DNA of 64,000 nucleotides. It comes from Paenibacillus guangzhouensis (GTDB lineage: Bacteria; Bacillota; Bacilli; Paenibacillales; Paenibacillaceae). The stretch spans positions 2,108,001 through 2,172,000 of the forward strand of contig NZ_CP045293.1 in the NCBI RefSeq assembly GCF_009363075.1. The letters are read 5' to 3'. The translations under genes were made by a program, and so were the position numbers. The notes under the pieces were generated by a model, which made no database searches, was not told where the DNA came from, and saw only the letters and a list, made by a program, of their open reading frames with translations. Positions 47,207-54,847 of the stretch are shown here, one piece after another (position 1 is the first letter of the stretch; each line of letters starts with the position of its first letter).

Positions 47207-48190
47207 ATGAAATCTGTAATTGGTTGGGGTTTTATCGGAGCAGGCGGAATTACGAAGCGGGTTATGAACGACTTCAAGGAATTGAGCGATGCTAAATTGG
47301 TCGCTGTGTTTTCCCGTACGGAAGCTAATGCGGTGCAGTGAGCGCTGCCTTACGGTGCAAAGGCTTACACCGACTGCGAAGCCATGATCCGGAACCCGGA
47401 AGTGGATGCCATCTATGTCGCCACGCCGCACCATCTCCATATGGAACATGCTTGTTTGGCACTTGAATTAGGCAAGCCGGTGTTATGCGAGAAGCCGTTC
47501 GCTCCGAATGCCGCGCAGGTTCGGAAGATGGTTGAGAAAGCGAGAAAAACCGGAACGTACCTTATGGAAGCGATGTGGACCCGATTCTTTCCGGTAACGC
47601 GCAAGGTCATGCAATGGGTTTCGGACGGAGCCATCGGAGACGTGCATTACTTAACGGCGGACTTCGGATTCTCTGCTGCGGAGAACCCTCAATCGCGCCT
47701 GTTCAATCCCGATATGGCCGGGGGCAGTCTGCTCGATGTCGGCGTTTACGCAGTCTCCTACGCCTCGATGGTTTTCGGCTCCAAGCCCGTCGAGGTGCTC
47801 AGTCGTTCCCGCTCCACTTCTACTGGAGTAGATGCCCGAATGGCATGCTTGCTGGAATATGAGAACGGACAGATGGCTTCGCTCTTCTCTTCCATCTCGA
47901 CTTCGACACCGCAAGAGGTTCGCATCATCGGAACCAAGGGCCATATTGAAGTTCCGCGGTTCTGGTCCCCTAGAGAAGCCAGATTGATCATAGGGGATCG
48001 GCTTGAGGACACAATCAAGGATGAACGGATTGGGGAAGGATTCGGCTATGAATTTACAGCCGTACATGAAGACTTGCGGGCAGGCCGGAAGGAGAACGCC
48101 TTGATCACGCTCGACGAATCGATCGCGGTCGCCGAGACGCTGGATACCTTAAGAGCGCAGTGGGGGCTTGTCTATCCGTTCGAGGGGTAA
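47207..48190 (+). pseudogene. Gfo/Idh/MocA family oxidoreductase with in-frame TGA
   Basis: The NAD(P)-binding Rossmann start IGWGFIGAGGITKRV, then after the stop codon YTDCEAMIRNPEVDAIYVAT, HLHMEHACLALELGKPVLCEKPF and the C-terminal GFO_IDH domain. The TGA at 47339-47341 falls in one uninterrupted frame (NAVQ-TGA-ALPYGAKAYTD), so 44 residues are cut from an otherwise complete protein of about 327 residues. A restart inside the remaining frame (47384) would lack the nucleotide-binding start. It is the only plus-strand gene inside the third cassette block. Confidence 0.88.
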
Positions 48191-48240
48191 GCTGTCGTAT
48201 TTGGGGGACCCGTTGTATAGGTTATTCTTAAATTTCCTGC

Positions 48241-48320
48241 ATTATCCTGCCCGTAAGGAGAACAGGCTGCCGAATAATATTCGGCAGCCTGTTCTTCGTT
48301 GTGCTATCATGTCCCGTTAG
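48241..48320. repeat. Cassette repeat 16
   Basis: Left box ATTATCCTGCCCGTAAG (48241-48257), perfect 15-bp palindrome GAACAGGCTGCCGAA/TTCGGCAGCCTGTTC (48260-48274 and 48280-48294), right box CTATCATGTCCCGTTAG (48304-48320). Confidence 0.93.
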
Positions 48321-48341
48321 CTGAAAGGTGTATGTCGCTAC

Positions 48342-48794
48342 TTACATGTTAAAATTGCTTTCATATGGGTTTGCATACAAATCAATATCAAACTCAGCTT
48401 TTATACTATTTGCGAATTCAATCTGTTCTTTATCAAAATGTAAACCTGGTGTGTATCCATTTTCCATAATTATTACGATTGAAAAGAGGCATTCCAATTT
48501 ATACTTCAATTTTAACTGGTTAATAATCGCTGATTTATATTTCAATCGCTCTAATATTTGGTCCAATTGTTCTTTAACATCATAGGATTCTTGATAGCCT
48601 GTGCTAAGTTTCCAAGCCGTCTCTTTTCTGTAATGCACCTTGGTACTCTTCACATTGGCATTTTCCTCTTTGGCAATAACATCACCTTTATTATGAGAAT
48701 CGGTTGGTTCTATGCCCAGTAATTGTGTAACTTCATTCACTGGAAAATCCTCACCAAACATACTGAAGTACACCATGACTTTAGTCTTATCCAT
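48342..48794 (-). CDS. DUF4279 domain-containing protein
   Basis: The protein fits DUF4279: VMVYFSMFGEDFPVNEVTQL then LGIEPTDSHNKGDV at the start, a basic YRKETAWKLSTGYQESYDV segment, the helix VKEQLDQILERL, and the end region FDKEQIEFANSIKAEFDIDL. Function unknown; such proteins are frequent in toxin-immunity and defence neighbourhoods. I chose the ATG at 48794, seven bases after GGGGTG. Cargo between repeats 16 and 17, 21 bp from the right box. Confidence 0.85.
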   Translation of the reverse strand: MDKTKVMVYFSMFGEDFPVNEVTQLLGIEPTDSHNKGDVIAKEENANVKSTKVHYRKETAWKLSTGYQESYDVKEQLDQILERLKYKSAIINQLKLKYKLECLFSIVIIMENGYTPGLHFDKEQIEFANSIKAEFDIDLYANPYESNFNM

Positions 48795-48843
48795 TCTCAT
48801 TCACCCCAATAATCTCAAATAATCTCTATTATAGCGGTTGTAC

Positions 48844-48930
48844 ACTAAAGTGTCCGTAAACGCAGCGACGGCAGCCGATCGTTCTGGTCGGTTGCCGTCG
48901 TGTCATCATTGAACTATCGTGTCCCGTTAG
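48844..48930. repeat. Cassette repeat 17
   Basis: Diverged left box ACTAAAGTGTCCGTAAA (48844-48860), palindrome GACGGCAGCCGATC/GGTCGGTTGCCGTC (48867-48880 and 48886-48899) that pairs with two G-U wobbles, right box AACTATCGTGTCCCGTTAG (48912-48930). Confidence 0.88.
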
Positions 48931-48978
48931 TTTAATGCAAATCATTAAGCCGATGCACTTATTAATAGATTTGATGGT

Positions 48979-49108
48979 TTAGCCCCCAAAACCAATCTTA
49001 TAACCATCCAAATCTAACGATAAATTCTTTCCAACCTGATTCCGAATTATTTAGCTCAGAAGCAAAAATTGCTCCTTTTGCTTTAAGTTCTTCATAAAAT
49101 TCTTTTCA
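48979..49108 (-). pseudogene. VOC/glyoxalase family C-terminal remnant
   Basis: EFYEELKAKGAIFASELNNS followed, after a one-base frame change, by LDLDGYKIGFGG and a stop is the typical end of a VOC (glyoxalase/bleomycin-resistance) protein. It starts directly at the stop codon of the neighbouring 86-residue gene, so the two were joined by a deletion. Confidence 0.6.
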
Positions 49109-49366
49109 AATGGGTTTTATTAAATCATGTTGGAATCCTTCTTGCGGATCTTCTATTTGAATCCAATCATTATTATTGATATCAAAATATTGCTTACAAA
49201 AATTTTCTGCGTCAATCAATTCATCAAACCAAAAATCATTATGTGATGGAATATCATCTTTAGACTTATAGAGAAAAACATAAACTCCATTTGATTGTGT
49301 TTCATATATCATGACTTTCGGTACTACATGCGAAGGACTAGGTCGAGTAAATGCATACTTCCTCAT
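49106..49366 (-). CDS. hypothetical protein, 86 aa
   Basis: The protein (MRKYAFTRPSPSHVVPKVMI, KSKDDIPSHNDFWFDELIDA, DWIQIEDPQEGFQHDLIKPI) resembles a set of small uncharacterised Firmicutes proteins that end with a QHD-I-P motif; no function is known. Its frame reads past the TGA into the VOC remnant, but the family end appears complete without it. GGAG lies upstream of the ATG. Cargo of the cassette between repeats 17 and 18. Confidence 0.7.
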   Translation of the reverse strand: MRKYAFTRPSPSHVVPKVMIYETQSNGVYVFLYKSKDDIPSHNDFWFDELIDAENFCKQYFDINNNDWIQIEDPQEGFQHDLIKPI

Positions 49367-49473
49367 TCATTTATCACTCTCCTAATAAGTTCTCCAGAAG
49401 GTCTGATTATTTTTGGGCTTTCAGGTAACCTCTTATTCTAAATAATATATGTAAGGTATTCGCGAATCATTTC

Positions 49474-49545
49474 AACTATCCTGCCCTTTAGTTGAATAGC
49501 ATTTTTCTTTGGAGCAATTCATCTCGTAATACTACAGAAATGCTA
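49474..49545. repeat. Cassette repeat 18 (left box and stem, next to recombinase)
   Basis: Left box AACTATCCTGCCCTTTAG (49474-49491) with the extended leader TATTCGCGAA at 49458-49467, then stem TAGCATTT/AAATGCTA (49497-49504 and 49538-49545). The right arm overlaps the last codon of the recombinase gene. No right box is present. Confidence 0.75.
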
Positions 49546-50385
49546 AAAAAACCGACGGTAGAGCTCTCGTCGGCGTTCCCCACGCAGCTGGGCATAAATT
49601 TGAGTGGTTGATGCTTTTTCATGTCCCAACATACCTTGAATGAAATCTAATGGCGCACCGTTATCAAGGAGTTGACACGCATAAGTATGACGAAAGCGAT
49701 GCGGATATACATTTGCTTCGATCTCTCCCCGACCTGCAAGCCGTTTTAATGCCCACCTGATCGTCGGGATAGTCATTCGCCTTGTTGGATGTGTATCGGT
49801 TACAAATAAGGCCTTACAAGTATCTTCTCGGCTCTCGAGATACTTCTTCAACCACACTTTACACTCGGTTGTAAAGTAAACTTCTCTCTGTTTTGAGCCT
49901 TTGCCATTTACAATAGCGGAGCTGTTCTCCCAGTTCAGGTCATCAATGTTTAACTTCTCCACCTCGCCAACCCGGCATCCGGTACTGTAGAGAAACTCAA
50001 GAAGTGCCCTTTCCCTCAGGGACTGGCAAGAGATTTTCAAGTGAATGACATCTTCCTCAATCAAAAACTTAGGAATACGCTTGTCCATTTTGGGCTCGCG
50101 TAACTTCAAAGCAGGATTTGAGATTAAGTATGTTTCTTCATAGGCAAAGCGGAATAGGGAACGAACAAAACGAATGCGATGTCCCAAACTACTAGGTTTT
50201 AACCGATCGGACTGCTTCGCTAAGTATTCCTTCAACAAGTTATGTGTAACCTCAGAAATATCCAGGTCTCCTAGTTCTCTTAGCAGCATCTTGAGCTGAA
50301 GGGTGTAGGCTTTCAATGTACTTGAACTAAAGCCCTGGATACGTTTATCAGCTTCGTACAGTCGCCATAACTCACTTAAAATCAT
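49543..50385 (-). CDS. tyrosine recombinase/integrase (XerC/XerD type) embedded in the cassette array
   Basis: The 280-residue enzyme has an N-terminal SAM-like core-binding domain (residues about 1-85; GFSSSTLKAYTLQLKMLL) and the catalytic domain with all expected residues: Arg in FLYSTGCRVGEVEKL, Lys in NGKGSKQREVYF, His-Arg in YPHRFRHTYACQLLDNGA, and His and Tyr in MLGHEKASTTQIYAQL. It lacks the extra helix insertion of integron integrases. The SD, GGGAGGT, is part of a 16-bp stem with the preceding repeat. Placed between repeat halves 18 and 19, it is the obvious candidate for cassette recombination, though that is inference. Confidence 0.92.
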   Translation of the reverse strand: MILSELWRLYEADKRIQGFSSSTLKAYTLQLKMLLRELGDLDISEVTHNLLKEYLAKQSDRLKPSSLGHRIRFVRSLFRFAYEETYLISNPALKLREPKMDKRIPKFLIEEDVIHLKISCQSLRERALLEFLYSTGCRVGEVEKLNIDDLNWENSSAIVNGKGSKQREVYFTTECKVWLKKYLESREDTCKALFVTDTHPTRRMTIPTIRWALKRLAGRGEIEANVYPHRFRHTYACQLLDNGAPLDFIQGMLGHEKASTTQIYAQLRGERRRELYRRFF

Positions 50386-50391
50386 AAATAT

Positions 50392-50470
50392 AACCTCCCA
50401 TAAGAGCTATTAAATCTAGTTTTGCTTCTTATGGAAGGTTTTAATCTATTAAACTAGCGTGTCCCGTTAG
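50392..50470. repeat. Cassette repeat 19 (stem and right box, covers recombinase SD)
   Basis: AACCTCCCATAAGAGC (50392-50407) pairs with GCTTCTTATGGAAGGTT (50424-50440) with one bulge and one wobble. Right box AACTAGCGTGTCCCGTTAG (50452-50470). The first arm contains the recombinase Shine-Dalgarno sequence on the minus strand. No left box is present. Confidence 0.85.
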
Positions 50471-50495
50471 TTTAATCCATATTTGCGAAATGCCA

Positions 50496-50984
50496 TTACT
50501 TTTTGCGAACGGGAAAGCAAATATCCGTAACAGACTCCGCAGACTCAGGACCATGATTTCTTTCATCGTAGATTTCGATATTATATAGCCCAGCGAGTTC
50601 ATATCCGCTTTCTTTTAACCACGTAGAGTATAAATAAGCATGTACGGCACCAGCATTTTCGGCTGGACCATCGAATGTAAATAAAACATAAGTATTGGCT
50701 GGGATCTCTCTAACAATCATTCCATCAGGAATATCCTCGGTCGAAGAAACTTCAACTCCAATAAAAAATTCGAAAAGGTCTGTTTCGGGATCATAATCTT
50801 CAGGGTCCGTACTAATACCAAATACTTCTCTTTCGTTAATGCAACTTTTGACTTCCGCTCTTCTTTCCATGAAATTCGCCGCTAGTTTAAGCGTGGTCCG
50901 ATTCTGTTGCACATCATAAAGAGTTACGTTAGCCGCTAAACCGATTAATGTCATGGACGGCTTGTCGATGATGGTTGCTTTCAT
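50496..50984 (-). CDS. Cass2/GyrI-like effector-binding domain protein
   Basis: This 162-residue protein is a stand-alone AraC/GyrI effector-binding domain (MKATIIDKPSMTLIGLAANV, then EREVFGISTDPEDYDPETDL, FEFFIGVEVSSTEDIPDGMI, REIPANTYVLFTFDGPAENA, YNIEIYDERNHGPESAESVT). The same domain is known from integron cassettes as Cass2, which binds cationic drugs. Members sequester small cationic ligands or tune gyrase, so a resistance role is plausible. I chose the ATG at 50984, after AAGGAGGAAG. Cargo between repeats 19 and 20. Confidence 0.88.
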   Translation of the reverse strand: MKATIIDKPSMTLIGLAANVTLYDVQQNRTTLKLAANFMERRAEVKSCINEREVFGISTDPEDYDPETDLFEFFIGVEVSSTEDIPDGMIVREIPANTYVLFTFDGPAENAGAVHAYLYSTWLKESGYELAGLYNIEIYDERNHGPESAESVTDICFPVRKK

Positions 50985-51089
50985 GTACTTCCTCCTTAAT
51001 GAATCTGATTTGAGAAAATTCAATTGAACTTTTTTGTAGATGTTATACCTGGCAAAATATAACATTAATCTATTATTCGCTAATTGATT

Positions 51090-51178
51090 GAACAATCCTG
51101 CCCGTTAGCGAAACGCGGCTACCGATTTATGCGGCAGCCGCGTTTTAGTTATTGTATTTAGTTATCGTGTCCCGTTAG
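51090..51178. repeat. Cassette repeat 20
   Basis: Left box GAACAATCCTGCCCGTTAG (51090-51108), palindrome AACGCGGCT/AGCCGCGTT (51112-51120 and 51136-51144), right box GTTATCGTGTCCCGTTAG (51161-51178). Confidence 0.93.
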
Positions 51179-51188
51179 ACCAATCAAT

Positions 51189-51542
51189 CTAATTCCAAAC
51201 TATATAGATATCACCGTAATAAAACACCGCATATTCAATAAGTATTTCTCGCTCTTTATCTGTAGGACTAATTGAGAGCTTATCATTTCCTTCAAAAATT
51301 ACTTTAATTGAATCATCATCCCCCGTGTGAACATCTTTAACTATTTGGTTGATTAAGCCGGACAGGGCATCTCGGTAGCCATTATTCTCGTAACTGTACT
51401 CCACACAGTTCAATGTTACCGATGGTGAAGCATAAGCAGTTAGACATGCATCATTTGATTCGCAATGAAAACCAAATTGAATATAATCTCGAATAAATGT
51501 CACAGAGTACAGCACAGCTCCGTTAACTTTGTCTATTGCCAC
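51189..51542 (-). CDS. hypothetical protein, 117 aa
   Basis: Small acidic soluble protein (VLYSVTFIRDYIQFGFHCES, DDDSIKVIFEGNDKLSISP, IEYAVFYYGDIYIVWN). The start appears to be GTG. I do not recognise the family; size, acidity and placement recall immunity proteins, but that is only a resemblance. Cargo between repeats 20 and 21, 10 bp from the right box. Confidence 0.7.
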   Translation of the reverse strand: MAIDKVNGAVLYSVTFIRDYIQFGFHCESNDACLTAYASPSVTLNCVEYSYENNGYRDALSGLINQIVKDVHTGDDDSIKVIFEGNDKLSISPTDKEREILIEYAVFYYGDIYIVWN

Positions 51543-51605
51543 CCGCCACTACCCCTTAAACCCGTTTATACAGCTTTATTCGCGAAAAAGTTATCAAATC
51601 CTTTC

Positions 51606-51693
51606 AAGTAACCTGCCCGTTAGCACAACGCGGCTGCCGATCTATGCTGGCAGCCGCGTTTTAGTTATTTATTAGACTATAGTGTCCCGTTAG
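51606..51693. repeat. Cassette repeat 21
   Basis: Left box AAGTAACCTGCCCGTTAG (51606-51623), perfect 12-bp palindrome AACGCGGCTGCC/GGCAGCCGCGTT (51627-51638 and 51649-51660), right box ACTATAGTGTCCCGTTAG (51676-51693). TATTCGCGAA lies at 51577-51586 in the leader. Confidence 0.93.
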
Positions 51694-51719
51694 CGTAACA
51701 AGTGCACTTAGATTGGAAG

Positions 51720-51977
51720 CTAACTCTTGTTAAAGTATTCAAATACTAACACAATAAATCCAAGAATAAACAAAACAATCCCCACTGTGAATGGGAGCCC
51801 AAGAAATAAACTTTGCACATCGTTTCCCATATCATTAGCACCATAAATAGCGAACCAGAGTTTAGTACCTCTCCATGCTGTGATACTTGGTATATATAAA
51901 GCTGCGGCGATTAAAATTGCTAAGGAAATTAAGCTCCCCATAAATAGAAATGTTGCACCAATAATTGTCCTTTTCAC
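51720..51977 (-). CDS. small membrane protein, 85 aa
   Basis: Two membrane helices, TIIGATFLFMGSLISLAILI then AAALYI (about residues 4-29) and FTVGIVLFILGFIVLVFEYF (about 63-82), around an external loop with SITAWRGTKLWFAIYGANDM. The start is GTG with GGGGGGAAC upstream. Family not recognised. Cargo between repeats 21 and 22, 26 bp from the right box. Confidence 0.72.
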   Translation of the reverse strand: MKRTIIGATFLFMGSLISLAILIAAALYIPSITAWRGTKLWFAIYGANDMGNDVQSLFLGLPFTVGIVLFILGFIVLVFEYFNKS

Positions 51978-52050
51978 GAAAAGGTTCCCCCCTCTGAGAT
52001 CTTAGACGTAATCTATAATTGGTTTAACGTTACTAGTGTTTGATAAGTTG

Positions 52051-52140
52051 CGTTAATCTGCCCGTTAGCTTAATAAAAAGAACAGGTTACAAGAACCTGC
52101 TCATCAATACTTGTCATTCAACAATTTTGTGTCCCTTTAG
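52051..52140. repeat. Cassette repeat 22
   Basis: Left box CGTTAATCTGCCCGTTAG (52051-52068), short palindrome CAGGTT/AACCTG (52083-52088 and 52094-52099), right box ACAATTTTGTGTCCCTTTAG ending at 52140. It is the last recognisable repeat before the cellulase locus. Confidence 0.85.
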
Positions 52141-52141
52141 T

Positions 52142-52298
52142 TTAACAAGCCGTAACCATTTTCGGATTTTATTAAACTTAATAACTCATCACGGAGCTCG
52201 AAAAAAGAATTATTCCACCCCATCTTTGCATAAAAGCGTAATCCTATCAATCCATAATATTTAGCTCCAATTAATCTTTCTTTAAAATTTTGGCTTTG
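52142..52298 (-). pseudogene. C-terminal remnant of an unknown cassette gene
   Basis: The frame NFKERLIGAKYYGLIGLRFY, AKMGWNNSFFELRDELLSLI, KSENGYGLLN stops one base from the right box of repeat 22, as cassette genes do. Upstream it is closed by TGA without a start, and unrelated DNA follows. It marks the broken edge of the array. The family is not recognised. Confidence 0.5.
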
Positions 52299-52391
52299 TC
52301 ACGACCGAGAATGTAGTGAACTACAATTTTAGAAAACTACTTTGACCACAAAGCGGCTTATAGTTTTTTTCACATTAGACTTATTTGTTTT

Positions 52392-54812
52392 TTAAGGCTG
52401 GAGCCCCCAAACAAGCGTGCCGTTCTGGAAGAGCGTCACTTTATCCCAGTCCGCAAACGACGTCTTCGTCCCATCGAACGAGTAATCGTTTGCCTCGTTA
52501 AAGTTCGACCAATCGGCTTTGGCCATGCGGAGCTGGATTTCACCGGACTGTCCGCCTGCCGGAATCGAACCGGCCTCCGCAGTAAAGCTGAGCTCGACAT
52601 AGGTGTCTGTATTGGTTCCGCTTGCGCTAGCAAACGTTTGTTGAATATTCGTGCCACCCACCTGAGCCCAATCGATCCACGCGTTCATCGATGAGGTGCT
52701 GTCTCTCGTAAAATAGTAGCGGATTTTGAGATCACTTAAGTTAACAGAGGTTGAACCGTTATTCTTGATGTTGAAGTGAGGCTTGATCTGGTTGCCATTG
52801 ACATTTATATCCGCTGCCCGGTACTGTACCGTCAGATTACCCGATGGCGCTCCCTGCGGCGTCACCCCCACTTGTACGGAGTTCGGACTTTCCCCCGCAC
52901 TGTTCACTGCGCTCACGACATAGTAATAAGTCGTGTCGTTAGTCAAACCGGTGTCCATGTAGCTCGTTCCCGTTACACCGACCGCTACCGTCGTATACGG
53001 GCCGCTGCTTGTCGTCGAACGCTTGACGTTGTAACTCGTCGCATTGTTCGATGCCGTCCAACTTAGCGCCGCTTGAACGTTACCGGCCGTCGCCGTCAGG
53101 CCAGTGGGAGGTGCTGGCACCGTCAGGTTGGATTGCGGTGTTACACTCGCTTGCGTAGAGTTCGGGCTTTCTCCCGAACTGTTCACTGCGCTCACGACAT
53201 AGTAGTATGTCGTGCCGTTAGTCAAACCGGTGTTCGTGTAACTCGTTCCTGTTACTCCCGCCGCCACCGTCGTATACGAGCCGCCGCTTGTCGTCGAACG
53301 CTTGACATTGTAGCTCACCGCTCCGTTCGACACTGTCCAGCTTAGTGTAGCTTGTGTGTTGCTTGCCGACGCCGTCAGACCAGTTGGTGCCGCAGGAACC
53401 GATGGATTGCTAACGGGGATTGCTGGATAAGCATTCTGGACAAGCTGCACGAATTGGTTATGGAACCAGTGACCGGATAGCGGGGCATCCGGCAAAGCGC
53501 CCGTCGGTGTACCATTGCCGCTTGTGTAAGTCGGATCACACATTCTGTCAAAGCCTTTGCCCTCATTATTCGGAATCTCTTTACTGGCCCCATCCGATTC
53601 TCCCGGAGGTTTCACCCACACGAACGCATCGAGATGAGACGCCGGGTACCCTACGGGCGCAGCCGTTGGTGGTTGCCCCATACCTGCGCTGGCCGCGTTG
53701 CACCAATTTCCCCGGTGGAAACGCTTGTCGACGCGGCCGGAGTTGGCATACTCGTTAACGGTAGTGCCGCTCGCACTGGTCGGTCTGCCGGGGCCTCCCC
53801 AACCGTTGCGTGAAGTATCGATCAGGAAGCCAATACTCGGCGGCCAGCCATTCGCCACAAAACCGGCGTATAACGCCGCAGTAAAATCCGCTTCATCGAA
53901 ATTCGGATTCCACTGATAGTAATTAGCGGATCTCAACTGCTGCCCGCCGATAGTCAAGTTCGGATCAGGCAGATAAGGTTCCTCTAACGGGGTGGTGTTC
54001 GCCGTGTCGGTGATAAAGCCGTCAACGCTTGCCAACCCGGCCGTAGTCCCCGCCACCACAGTGGTGAAGAGCTCGATGGCAGGCTTGTAGTTCGTATCCC
54101 AACCGAGCCAACCGGAGTGCCCGATATCCATGTAGGTATACACATTCGGAATCGCATGCAGCTTATTCAGAGCATACTGATTCGCATCACGGTAAATATT
54201 CGTTGAGTTTGCCTGCGCACATTTCGGATCACTCAAATTAGTTACAAGGTTCGGTAATGAATCTGGCTCGACCACCGTTACAATCCGGATGTTCTGGTAT
54301 TTCGAGTCAGAAAACACACTGGCGATCGCATCGATGTATTGTGTTTTGTACGTCTGCAAGCCCGCAGGTGTGAGCGGCAGCTCTCCGTTCGACGCCAAAG
54401 CATGGCAGTCCCTCCCCGGCATGTCATAGATAACAAATGTTGCGGTGATTGGTGTGCTGCCTTTCTTTTGCGCTAACACGGCATCCATCGTTTCCACAAG
54501 GCTTTTGCGTCCTCCATTCGCTGCACCGCCTTGGATTGCCGCGATCCGGTCAAGCCATATGGCAGTCGGGTATGACTTTACCGTCTGCATCTTCGCAATC
54601 AGCGTGCTATCACTAACCTGCGCGATCGACGTATCAATCAACGCAGCGTAGTCTGTGTTTATATACGCCGTCGCACCCAAGAACGGATTATCCACATGCG
54701 TTTCATCCGCGAAGCTTTTGGGGAGGTCATACGTTAGGAAAGTACTTATCATCAAGACCAATACCATACAAAGCATCCAGGTTCGCTTAATTGTAGACAG
54801 AGCAATTATCAT
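52392..54812 (-). CDS. secreted GH6 cellulase with two FN3 and a CBM3
   Basis: Residues 1-35 are a signal peptide. Residues about 36-460 are the GH6 domain; GH6 blocks include VVEPDSLPNLVTN (the Asp-bearing strand), GWLGWDTNY, SIGFLIDTSRNGWGGPGRPT and WVKPPGESDG. Two fibronectin type III domains (about 470-650) and a C-terminal cellulose-binding CBM3 (QYRAADINVNGNQIKPHFNI to TLVWGLQP) follow. The enzyme cuts beta-1,4-glucan with inversion, probably from chain ends (cellobiohydrolase type), outside the cell. The ATG at 54812 has AAAGGAG upstream. It lies 35 bp behind the GH5 gene and shares its FN3-CBM3 tail, so the two form an operon. Confidence 0.94.
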   Translation of the reverse strand: MIIALSTIKRTWMLCMVLVLMISTFLTYDLPKSFADETHVDNPFLGATAYINTDYAALIDTSIAQVSDSTLIAKMQTVKSYPTAIWLDRIAAIQGGAANGGRKSLVETMDAVLAQKKGSTPITATFVIYDMPGRDCHALASNGELPLTPAGLQTYKTQYIDAIASVFSDSKYQNIRIVTVVEPDSLPNLVTNLSDPKCAQANSTNIYRDANQYALNKLHAIPNVYTYMDIGHSGWLGWDTNYKPAIELFTTVVAGTTAGLASVDGFITDTANTTPLEEPYLPDPNLTIGGQQLRSANYYQWNPNFDEADFTAALYAGFVANGWPPSIGFLIDTSRNGWGGPGRPTSASGTTVNEYANSGRVDKRFHRGNWCNAASAGMGQPPTAAPVGYPASHLDAFVWVKPPGESDGASKEIPNNEGKGFDRMCDPTYTSGNGTPTGALPDAPLSGHWFHNQFVQLVQNAYPAIPVSNPSVPAAPTGLTASASNTQATLSWTVSNGAVSYNVKRSTTSGGSYTTVAAGVTGTSYTNTGLTNGTTYYYVVSAVNSSGESPNSTQASVTPQSNLTVPAPPTGLTATAGNVQAALSWTASNNATSYNVKRSTTSSGPYTTVAVGVTGTSYMDTGLTNDTTYYYVVSAVNSAGESPNSVQVGVTPQGAPSGNLTVQYRAADINVNGNQIKPHFNIKNNGSTSVNLSDLKIRYYFTRDSTSSMNAWIDWAQVGGTNIQQTFASASGTNTDTYVELSFTAEAGSIPAGGQSGEIQLRMAKADWSNFNEANDYSFDGTKTSFADWDKVTLFQNGTLVWGLQP

Positions 54813-54847
54813 TGTCTCAACTCCTTTGTATTCACCTAAGTTCAACT

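Noticed and set aside
49106-49366. Treating the 86-residue gene as interrupted by TGA and reading through to 48998
   Set aside because: The upstream part ends like its small-protein family, and the downstream part is a VOC tail that continues better in another frame; a fusion of two pieces is more likely.
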